DNA from: Acidimicrobiaceae bacterium
Lineage (GTDB): Bacteria > Actinomycetota > Acidimicrobiia > Acidimicrobiales > RAAP-2
Assembly (NCBI GenBank): GCA_003133545.1
Contig: PKYA01000202.1
Coordinates: 1 to 64,000, forward strand
Direction: 5' to 3'
DNA length: 64,000 bases
The notes beneath the pieces were generated by a model, which was not told the origin of the DNA, did no database searches, and saw nothing but the letters and a program-made list of their open reading frames with translations. This document shows positions 56,543 to 64,000 of this stretch, one piece after another (the first letter of the stretch is position 1; each line of letters opens with the position of its first letter). Position numbers and translations under genes: made by a program.

Positions 56543-59500
56543 CTACAAGGTGTCCGGGCCGGTCCCGGCATCGCCAGGCGGGATCAGGTCCTCGAGCAAC
56601 AGGCGCACCGCGTCTGCCGGGAGCTCGCCCGCGCGTATCGGGATCAGGAGTTGCGAGAGGTCCTCCCGGTAGGTCGCGCCGGGCAGGAGCCGGCGCAAGC
56701 GGACCTCGGCGCTGGCGGCGAGCCGCACCGGCAGGACCCGGGCCACCGGCCCCGTGGATCCACCCGGGCGGACGCTGCTCATGGTGATCTCGCGAATCCC
56801 CCGCGCCAGGGCCACGACCCGCAGCCGGGCCAGGGCCAGCAGTCCGATGGCAGGCGGGGGGAGCGCGCCATAGCGGTCGGCCCATTCGGCCCCGATGTCT
56901 TCGACGTCGGCATCGGAGGACACCGACGCCAGCCGGCGGTAGGCCTCGAGTCGGGCGTCTTCCGCGGCGACGAAATCCTTGGGCAGGTGGGCATCCCCCG
57001 GCAGGTCGATGCCCACTGCCGGTGGAGCGGGACGGGCCTCGCCCCGGGCTTCGGCCACCGCCTCGGCCACGAGTTGGACGTACAGGTCGTAGCCGACCGC
57101 CGCGATATGACCCGACTGGTCGGCCCCCAAGAGGTTGCCCGCGCCGCGGATCTCCAGGTCCCGCATGGCGATCTTGAATCCCGAACCGAGCTCGGTGTGC
57201 TCGCCGATGGTCCGGAGCCGTTCGTAGGCCTGCTCGCTGAGGACGCGATCGGCGGGATGAAAGAGGTAGGCGTAGGCGCGCTGCCCGCTGCGACCCACCC
57301 GGCCCCGTATCTGGTGCAGCTGCCCGAGGCCCAACAGATCGGCCCGATCGACGATCAGGGTGTTGACCGAGGGCATGTCGATGCCCGACTCGATGATGGT
57401 GGTGCACACCAGCACGTCGTAGCGCCGCGCCCAGAAATCGAGTACCACGCTTTCCAGCGTGCCCTCGTCCATCTGCCCGTGGGCGACGGCGACCCGGGCC
57501 TCGGGGACCAGGCTGTGCACCCGACGAGCTACCCCGTCGATGTCTGCCACTCTGTTGTGCACGTAGAAGGCCTGTCCCTCGCGGAGCAGCTCGCGTCGGA
57601 GGGCCTCGCTCACCGCGGCCTCGTCGTTCTCCCCCACATACGTCAATATGGGTCGCCGATCCGCCGGGGGCGTGTTGACCATGGACAGATCCCGGATGCC
57701 TGTCAGCGCCATCTCGAGCGTGCGCGGGATGGGGCTCGCCGTCAGCGTCAACACGTCGACCCCCTCGGTCAGTCGCTTGACCGCTTCCTTGTGCGACACG
57801 CCGAAGCGCTGCTCCTCGTCGACCACGAGCAGTCCGAGCCGCTTGAACACCACGTCGGTTCCGAGCAGCCGGTGGGTGCCGATGACCACGTCGACGCTGC
57901 CGTCCGCCAACCCTTCGATCACCTTCCTCTGCTGCGCCGGTGACAAGAAGCGACTGAGCAGCTCGACCCGCACCGGATAGGGCGCGTACCGATCGGCGAA
58001 GGTCTGGGCGTGCTGGCTGGCCAACAGTGTCGTGGGGGCCAGGACTGCCGCCTGCAGCCCGTCCTGGACCGCCTTGAACACGGCGCGCACCGAGACCTCC
58101 GTCTTGCCGAAGCCGACGTCGCCGCAGATCAGCCGGTCCATCGGCCGTGGCTCCTCCATGTCGGCCTTGACGTCGGCGATCGCCGTCAGCTGGTCCTCGG
58201 TCTCGACGAACTCGAAGGCCGCTTCCATCTCGTCCTGCCAGGGTGTGTCAGGCCCGAACGCGTGACCCTCCACCGCCAGGCGGCGCCGGTAGAGCTGGAC
58301 CAGCTCGTCGGCTACCTCGGCGGCGTCGGCGCGCGCCTTGGCCCGGGTGCGCTGCCAGTCGGCTCCCCCCATCTTCGACAGGGTGGGGGTCTCCCCCCCG
58401 CTATAGGCCGTGATCGCCTCGATCTGCTCCACTGGGAGATACAGCCGGTCGCTGCCGCGGTACGAGAGGATCAGATAGTCACGCGTCGTCCCCCCCATGG
58501 TCCTCGAGGTGACGCCCTCGAACCTCGCCACGCCGTGCTGGCGGTGCACCACGAAGCTCCCGACGGCCAGGTCGTCGAAGAAACCGTCGGTGGCGCGCGC
58601 CCGGGGCCGGGCCCGGCGATGCGGCATCCGCCGGCCGGTGATGTCGGACTCGGACAGCACCGCCACCTGGCAATCGGGGAGGATGAACCCGGTAGAGAGC
58701 GGCGCGGACACGACACGCACGCCGGGTCCCGTCTCGGCTTCCTCGCGCACGGGGGCATGGACCCCCTCCTCGGCCAACACGGACGAGAGGCGCGCCGCGC
58801 CCGCCGTCGTGGCCGCACAAAGGGTGACGCTGTACCCGTCGCGCGCCAGCCCGGTGACCTGCGCCGCCAGACGCGCCTGGTCGCCCGCCACCGGCGTGAA
58901 CCCACGGACGGACAGCGCGGGCGTCCCCGGCCCCTCCGGGGCCGCCGGCAGCGTGAGGACGCCCGCCTTGGTGGCCTGCAGGAGCCGCTCGAAGGCCAGG
59001 TGAAGGCGGGGGAACCCCGTTTCCGACCCGTCGGCGGCGCCCCAGGTGAGGGCCAGCGTCTCGGCGAGCGCCGCTTCCTCGTCGAGCAGCTGGACGGCAC
59101 GGTCGCGGATCCGCCGGGGCTCGACGAGGACCACCTGGGCCGTCGGGGGGAGCAGATCGGGGAGCAGCTCCTCGCCCGTGTGGACGTAGGGGAGCCACGA
59201 CTCCATCCCATCGAAGCTCTCCCCCGCGGCCAGCCGCTCCCACTGCGAGGACCCCCAGGGCTGGCTGCGCACCAGCGAGGCAGCTGCCGACCGGACGGCC
59301 GCAGTCGGTGTCAGCTCGCGGCAGCCGAAGATCACGGCAGCCGCGAGATCCGTCATCGATCGCTGATCGTTCACGGCGAAGGCGGTCAACCGGTCGACCT
59401 CGTCGCCCCACAGGTCGATGCGCACCGGCACATCGGCCGTGGAGGGGAACACGTCGATGATGCCGCCGCGCACGGCGATCTCCCCCCTGTGCTCAACCTG

Positions 59501-60058
59501 GTGCTCTCGGCGATACCCGGCCTCGACCAGGTGTGAGATGAGCTCCTCCGCCACGAGCTCTTGGCCCGGCCGGATGGTGATGGGCACGGCGTCCACGACC
59601 TGGGGCCCCAGCCGCTGCAAGAGGGCGCGGACCGGCGCCACGATCACCCGGGGTGAGGGCGGCAGCGAGGGGTCCTCGTCACCGTGGGCGAGGCCCCACA
59701 GCAGCGCCAGGCGCCGGCCCATGGTCTCCACCTCGGGGCTCACGCGCTCGAAGGGAAGCGTCTCCCAGGCCGGCAGCACGGCGACCGTGCCCTGCACCGG
59801 CCCGACCACGGGCGCCGATCCGTCGGCTGGCCCCCGGGGCAACAGGCAGGTCAGGTCGTCGGCGATACGATCGGCGTCCACACCGGTGGCCGTGACCACG
59901 ACGATGGGTGCCCGCTCGGTGAACTCGGCCAGGGCGGCAACCACCATGGCCTGGGCCGGAGCGGCCACCGCCAGCGTGGTGTCCGCCGATCCGATGAGCG
60001 ACGACAGGACCGGATCAGAGCGAAGAAGGCGCGGGAGGGCACCCAGGGTGCCCGTCAA
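56543..60058 (-). CDS. mfd: Transcription-repair coupling factor
   Basis: ICGDVGFGKTEVSVRAVFKAVQDG, DEEQRFGVSHKE, HQIRGRVGRSGQRAYAYL. Confidence 0.97.
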   Translation of the reverse strand: MTGTLGALPRLLRSDPVLSSLIGSADTTLAVAAPAQAMVVAALAEFTERAPIVVVTATGVDADRIADDLTCLLPRGPADGSAPVVGPVQGTVAVLPAWETLPFERVSPEVETMGRRLALLWGLAHGDEDPSLPPSPRVIVAPVRALLQRLGPQVVDAVPITIRPGQELVAEELISHLVEAGYRREHQVEHRGEIAVRGGIIDVFPSTADVPVRIDLWGDEVDRLTAFAVNDQRSMTDLAAAVIFGCRELTPTAAVRSAAASLVRSQPWGSSQWERLAAGESFDGMESWLPYVHTGEELLPDLLPPTAQVVLVEPRRIRDRAVQLLDEEAALAETLALTWGAADGSETGFPRLHLAFERLLQATKAGVLTLPAAPEGPGTPALSVRGFTPVAGDQARLAAQVTGLARDGYSVTLCAATTAGAARLSSVLAEEGVHAPVREEAETGPGVRVVSAPLSTGFILPDCQVAVLSESDITGRRMPHRRARPRARATDGFFDDLAVGSFVVHRQHGVARFEGVTSRTMGGTTRDYLILSYRGSDRLYLPVEQIEAITAYSGGETPTLSKMGGADWQRTRAKARADAAEVADELVQLYRRRLAVEGHAFGPDTPWQDEMEAAFEFVETEDQLTAIADVKADMEEPRPMDRLICGDVGFGKTEVSVRAVFKAVQDGLQAAVLAPTTLLASQHAQTFADRYAPYPVRVELLSRFLSPAQQRKVIEGLADGSVDVVIGTHRLLGTDVVFKRLGLLVVDEEQRFGVSHKEAVKRLTEGVDVLTLTASPIPRTLEMALTGIRDLSMVNTPPADRRPILTYVGENDEAAVSEALRRELLREGQAFYVHNRVADIDGVARRVHSLVPEARVAVAHGQMDEGTLESVVLDFWARRYDVLVCTTIIESGIDMPSVNTLIVDRADLLGLGQLHQIRGRVGRSGQRAYAYLFHPADRVLSEQAYERLRTIGEHTELGSGFKIAMRDLEIRGAGNLLGADQSGHIAAVGYDLYVQLVAEAVAEARGEARPAPPAVGIDLPGDAHLPKDFVAAEDARLEAYRRLASVSSDADVEDIGAEWADRYGALPPPAIGLLALARLRVVALARGIREITMSSVRPGGSTGPVARVLPVRLAASAEVRLRRLLPGATYREDLSQLLIPIRAGELPADAVRLLLEDLIPPGDAGTGPDTL

Positions 60059-60145
60059 CGGAGGACGGGTTCCCGGCGATGGCAGCGTGAAGCGTCGATC
60101 GCGCTGGTCACCCGGTCCACACTACCGGCGCGCTTACGGGGCCCC

Positions 60146-60709
60146 TCAGGGGAGAGAGTGGCACCACTGCATGGCGCCTTCGACCCCGTCGCGGGCGATG
60201 CGCTCGACCGTCTCCGCTGCCGTCTCCACGGCGGCGTCGAGGAGGGACCGGAGCGCCTTGGGGGGCCGGTTGAGCACGTGGGCCGCCCCTTGTCGGGCGC
60301 TGGGCGGCTTGCCGACGCCGATACGCACGCGGACGAAGTCGGTGGAGTGGAGGTGCGACTCGAGGGAGCGCAAGCCGTTGTGCCCGGCCAGCCCCCCTCC
60401 GGCTTTGACCCGCACGGTCCCCGGCGGGAGGTCGAGCTCGTCATGGACGACGACGATGGAGGCCGGCTCGGCGATCCCGAACCGCGTGGCCAGCTTGCGC
60501 ACCGCCAACCCCGACTCGTTCATGTACGTCGTGGGGACGGCCAGGGCGACCTTGCGCGCACCCAGCGTGACCAGGGCCACCCGGGCCTGGACGCCCTTCT
60601 CGGCACGCAAGGTGGCTCCCGCCCTGTGGGCCACCATCTCGAGCGCGTCGGCGCCCACGTTGTGCAACGTGCCCACAAACTCGCTCCCCGGATTCCCCAG
60701 ACCGACCAC
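60146..60709 (-). CDS. pth: Peptidyl-tRNA hydrolase
   Basis: VGLGNPGSEFVGTLHNVGADAL, TYMNESGLAVRKL, VVHDELDLPPGTVRVKAGGGLAGHNGLRSLE. Confidence 0.96.
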   Translation of the reverse strand: MVGLGNPGSEFVGTLHNVGADALEMVAHRAGATLRAEKGVQARVALVTLGARKVALAVPTTYMNESGLAVRKLATRFGIAEPASIVVVHDELDLPPGTVRVKAGGGLAGHNGLRSLESHLHSTDFVRVRIGVGKPPSARQGAAHVLNRPPKALRSLLDAAVETAAETVERIARDGVEGAMQWCHSLP

Positions 60710-60766
60710 GAGCAGATCGGCGGCGGAGCCCCGTCGCTCGGAACGGGGGAAGAGACGGGGCAGGGC

Positions 60767-61414
60767 TCAGCCTTCGTCGGCGGCCGCGTCGGCGGCCGGT
60801 GCAGCGGCGGGCGCCTCGCCCTCGGGGGCCTCTTCGCCTTCGGCCTCCAACGTCACGACGCGCGGCGGTTGGCCGATGACGATCGCGGTCTCGGGGTCGA
60901 CGTCGGTGGTGACGCCGGCGGGCAACGCCAGATCGGAGATGCGCAACTGCGCACCGATGATCAGCTCGCTGATGTCGACCTCCAAGGAAGTCGGGATGTC
61001 CGCCGGCCGGGCCCTGATGGCCAGCGTGAACATCTGCTGGTCGACCAGTCCGTCGCCGTGGTGGACCTCGATCGCCTCACCGACGAGGACGACGGGGACG
61101 TCCGCCGCAATGACCTCGTCGCGCCGCACGATCTGGAAGTCGACATGGGTGACCGTCTGGGCGATGGGGTGACGCTGCATCTCGCGTGCCAGGGCCAGGT
61201 ACGTGACCGAGCCCGTCTCGAGTGAGAGAAGCTGGTTGGCTCCCGCCTCACCGTTGAGGGCGATGCGCAGCTCCCGGGCCTCGACGGCGACCGCCACGGG
61301 ATCGGTCCCATGCCCGTAGATCACACCGGGGATCTTCCCCTCCCGGCGCAGGCGGCGCGTGGCGCGCGAGCCCAGGGGGCGTCCCACCTCGGCGGCAAGG
61401 GTGACATCGGCCAT
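60767..61414 (-). CDS. rplY: 50S ribosomal protein L25/Ctc
   Basis: LAAEVGRPLGSRATRRLRREGKIPGVIYG; SD GAGGAG before ATG 61414; acidic C-terminus. Confidence 0.93.
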   Translation of the reverse strand: MADVTLAAEVGRPLGSRATRRLRREGKIPGVIYGHGTDPVAVAVEARELRIALNGEAGANQLLSLETGSVTYLALAREMQRHPIAQTVTHVDFQIVRRDEVIAADVPVVLVGEAIEVHHGDGLVDQQMFTLAIRARPADIPTSLEVDISELIIGAQLRISDLALPAGVTTDVDPETAIVIGQPPRVVTLEAEGEEAPEGEAPAAAPAADAAADEG

Positions 61415-61529
61415 GACGGATCTCCTCAAACGGCGCAAGACGGTGGGCGCGCCCGGCGCGGGCCTCCGGCGGACGGCCTACCAGACTAGCCGCCGATCCG
61501 GGTGCCCGGCCAACGGACCCCGCCCGGCC

Positions 61530-62501
61530 TCAAACCAGGTTGTCCCCGCCGAAGAGCTCGGACACCGAGGTGTCCTCGAAGACGGCGTCAATGGCGTCGG
61601 CGATGATCTTGGCCACCGACAGGACCTCGAGCTTGTCGAAGTAGCGGTCCTCGGCCACCGGCAGCGTGTCGGTGACCACCACACGGGAGATCGGGGCCGC
61701 CTTGAGGCGGTCCACGGCCGGGTCCGAGAGCAGGGCATGGGTGGCCATGACCGAGATCTCGGCGGCGCCGGCCTCGGAGAGCAGCTCGGCAGCGGCGCAG
61801 ATGGTCCCGGCGGTGTCGATCATGTCGTCGATGAGCACGCAATGGCGTCCCTCGACGTCGCCGACCACGTGGAGCGCCTTGACCTCGTTGTGCGAGCCGC
61901 GCGGACGCGTCTTGTGGACCAGGGCCAGGTCCACGCCGAGGTGCTGGCTGTAGCGTTCGGCCACCTTCACCCGGCCGGCATCGGGGGCCACCACGACGAC
62001 GTCACCGCCGATGTGCTCTCGCATGTAGGCCTCCAGCACGGGGAAGGCCACGAGGTGGTCGAAGGGCGTATTGAAGAACCCCTGGATCTGCCCCGAGTGC
62101 AGGTCGACGCTGACCACGCGATCGGCGCCGGCGGCCGAGAGCATGTCGGCGACGAGCTTGGCGGTGATGGGCTCCCGACCGGTCGTCTTGCGGTCCTGGC
62201 GCGAGTAGCCGTAGTACGGGCACACCGCCGTGATGCGCTTGGCCGACGCGCGCTTGGCGGCGTCGATCATGATCAGCTGCTCCATCAGCGAATCGTTCAC
62301 CGGACCGCTGTGGGTCTGGATGATGAAGACGTCACACCCACGGATGGAGATGTCGTACTTGCAGTGGATTTCGCCATTGGCGAATTCGCGCAGGTTGGCC
62401 TCGCCCAGTTCGACTCCGAGGTGCTGGGCGATGTCCTGGGCCAGTTTCGGGTGGGAACGACCCGATATCAGTTCGAGCCGACGATGCGGGATGAGCTCCA
62501 C
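61530..62501 (-). CDS. prs: Ribose-phosphate pyrophosphokinase
   Basis: ISGRSHPKLAQDIAQHLG, FIIQTHSGPVNDSLMEQLIMIDA, CVLIDDMIDTAGTICAAAELL. Confidence 0.97.
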   Translation of the reverse strand: MELIPHRRLELISGRSHPKLAQDIAQHLGVELGEANLREFANGEIHCKYDISIRGCDVFIIQTHSGPVNDSLMEQLIMIDAAKRASAKRITAVCPYYGYSRQDRKTTGREPITAKLVADMLSAAGADRVVSVDLHSGQIQGFFNTPFDHLVAFPVLEAYMREHIGGDVVVVAPDAGRVKVAERYSQHLGVDLALVHKTRPRGSHNEVKALHVVGDVEGRHCVLIDDMIDTAGTICAAAELLSEAGAAEISVMATHALLSDPAVDRLKAAPISRVVVTDTLPVAEDRYFDKLEVLSVAKIIADAIDAVFEDTSVSELFGGDNLV

Positions 62502-62508
62502 GCGGCCA

Positions 62509-62514
62509 ACGCTA
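62509..62514 (-). promoter_or_regulatory. -10 TAGCGT, 7 nt upstream of prs GTG (leaderless candidate)
   Basis: Reverse complement reads TAGCGT tggccgc GTG. Confidence 0.45.
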
Positions 62515-62546
62515 GTGCGCCGGAGCCGGCAGCGTCTGGGAGGCGC

Positions 62547-63647
62547 CTACCCCTCGAGCGGCTCCACCACGCTGTGGGGCGCCACCACCGCTCCGGGGGC
62601 CACCTCGGCCCCCGGCCGCACCACGCAATAGGGGCCGATCAAGGCCCCGTCGCCGATGGTGCCCCGGTCACACGTGGTCTCGATGACCGTCGCCCGGCGC
62701 CCCACCGTCGTTTCGGTGAGGACGCAGTTCGGCCCGATCTCGCTCCCCTCGCCGACGACGCAGTGGCCCCGCAGGATCACCCCGGGCAGCAGGGAGACGT
62801 CGGGAGCGAGCTGGACCCCCGCATCGACATAGGTGCGCTCGGGGTCCCACATCGTCACACCCCGGCGCATCCAGCGCTCATTGATCCGGTCCCGCAGCTC
62901 GGCCTCGGCGACCGCCAGCTGGGCCCGGTCGTTGACGCCTGCCGCCTCCATGGAGTCGGGCAGGAGGAGCGACTGGACCCGGTAGCCCGCGCTGTACAGG
63001 ACGCTCACCGAGTCGGTGAGGTAGTACTCGCCCAGCGCGTTGGCCGGCGACAAGCGGCGCAGGGCGGGCGCCAGGATGCTGCGGCGAAAGCAGTAGATCG
63101 ACGTGTTCACCTCGGTGATCGCCTGCTCCTCGTCGGTGGCATCAGCTTCCTCGACGACCCGGCACACCACGTCGTCCTTTCCGTGCACCACACGCCCGTA
63201 GCCGCGTGGATCCTCCACCTCGGCGGTGAGCAGGGTGGCGCCGGCGCCGGCGGCCCGGTGGTGGCGCACCAGCGCCGCCAGGGTCTGGGGACGCAGCAGC
63301 GGGGTGTCGCCCGGGAGGACGACGACGTCCTCCTCCTCGTTGTCGTCGTCGGGCAGCCCCGTGAGCCCGACGGCCAACGCGTCGCCCGTGCCCGCCTGCG
63401 TCTCCTGCTCGACGAACTCGATGTGCATGGAGGGGGGCGCGTGCTGGACCAGCGTCTTGGTGACCCACTCGGCCCGGTGGCCCACCACGACGACCACGCG
63501 CGTCACGTCGATCTCGGCCATCGCGTCGAGGACATGGAGGATCATGGGGCGGCCGCACAGCAGGTGGAGCGGCTTCGGCCGCTCCGAGCGCATGCGCGTG
63601 CCCTCCCCGGCGGCAAGGACCACGGCGGAAAGCCGGCGCTGTTCCAT
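62547..63647 (-). CDS. glmU: GlmU-like UDP-N-acetylglucosamine pyrophosphorylase with truncated beta-helix domain
   Basis: LSAVVLAAGEGTRMRSERPKPLHLLCGRPM, VVLPGDTPLLRP, EVNTSIYCFRR; ends at IGPYCVVRPGAEVAPGAVVAPHSVVEPLEG*. Confidence 0.9.
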   Translation of the reverse strand: MEQRRLSAVVLAAGEGTRMRSERPKPLHLLCGRPMILHVLDAMAEIDVTRVVVVVGHRAEWVTKTLVQHAPPSMHIEFVEQETQAGTGDALAVGLTGLPDDDNEEEDVVVLPGDTPLLRPQTLAALVRHHRAAGAGATLLTAEVEDPRGYGRVVHGKDDVVCRVVEEADATDEEQAITEVNTSIYCFRRSILAPALRRLSPANALGEYYLTDSVSVLYSAGYRVQSLLLPDSMEAAGVNDRAQLAVAEAELRDRINERWMRRGVTMWDPERTYVDAGVQLAPDVSLLPGVILRGHCVVGEGSEIGPNCVLTETTVGRRATVIETTCDRGTIGDGALIGPYCVVRPGAEVAPGAVVAPHSVVEPLEG

Positions 63648-63733
63648 GGGCCCATTCTTCACTGCCTGGGGGGGACCGCGTGCGGACCCGGTCGCGAGCA
63701 GCGTCCGGGTCCGCATTACTGTGCAGGAACGTG

Positions 63734-64000
63734 ATGCCCTACGACGAGTTCGGGCTCTTCTCGGAGAACGCCGCCGAGTACGGGCTGCCCTACCCGGGGC
63801 CTCCGGATGTGCGCCGGGTTGGAGTGGAGGTGGGGCCAGGCCGCCAGGTGAGCAGCCTGGTCTGGGGCACGTCCGCGCCCGAGCTGGTGCTGGTGCACGG
63901 GGGGGCGCAGAACGCCCACACGTGGGACACGGTGGCCCTGGCGCTCGGCCGGCCCCTCGTCGCCATCGACCTCCCCGGCCACGGGCACTCCGACGGCGGA
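63734..64000 (+). CDS. Alpha/beta hydrolase, 5' part (3' end outside window)
   Basis: My translation from ATG 63734: ...LVLVHGGAQNAHTWDTVALALGRPLVAIDLPGHGHSDGG; SD AGGA 5 nt upstream. Confidence 0.82.
   Translation, partial: MPYDEFGLFSENAAEYGLPYPGPPDVRRVGVEVGPGRQVSSLVWGTSAPELVLVHGGAQNAHTWDTVALALGRPLVAIDLPGHGHSDGG

Noticed and set aside
54644-57943. 1099-aa plus-strand ORF
   Set aside because: Antisense shadow of mazG, the SurA-like gene and mfd; GC-rich third positions keep this frame open, composition is Arg/Gly/Pro/His-rich with no motifs
59418-61225. Long plus-strand ORFs (584 and 513 aa)
   Set aside because: Antisense to mfd, pth and rplY
61359-63734. 791-aa plus-strand ORF
   Set aside because: Antisense to prs and glmU, which have clear family motifs; low-complexity shadow translation

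Overview
High-GC actinobacterial chromosome segment; gene content looks like Acidimicrobiia or a related deep actinobacterium (inference). I called about 55 protein genes and one tRNA, and saw no rRNA, CRISPR array or IS element. Layout: (i) ftsH 3' end, ECF sigma factor and DUF4349 membrane protein; (ii) large GT2 plus DUF5719 pair; (iii) first glycan/nucleotide-sugar locus, ~8.3-21.2 kb (sugar epimerases, four GT4 enzymes, a membrane-anchored N,N-dimethylformamidase-like protein, SDR, F420 genes cofD-cofE, NDP-sugar pyrophosphorylase); (iv) mixed genes, ~21-34.7 kb (SARP/BTAD regulator, EamA, sterol desaturase-DoxX, methyltransferase, tRNA, carboxylesterase, NlpC/P60, DPM1-like GT, PlsC, epimerase, GNAT, class V aminotransferase); (v) second glycan locus, ~34.8-50.6 kb (GT2 enzymes, WbsX-TylF fusion, coiled-coil methyltransferase, GT2 with a large repeat-bearing tail, acyltransferase-3), with no flippase, polymerase or ABC exporter visible; (vi) housekeeping block ppx-DUF501-ftsB-eno-mazG-surA-like-mfd-pth-rplY-prs-glmU. 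Main observations: eight genes with a TANNNT -10 element exactly 6 nt upstream of the start codon (leaderless signature); a short-variable-loop tRNA with a UAA anticodon; a GlmU that stops before its acetyltransferase active site; the WbsX-TylF fusion; a GT2 with an unrecognised repeat tail; degenerate GT2 domains; a direct-repeat operator candidate upstream of the NlpC/P60 gene; and overlapping divergent and convergent genes. No homology search or computation was run; family names come from motif recognition in the supplied translations.
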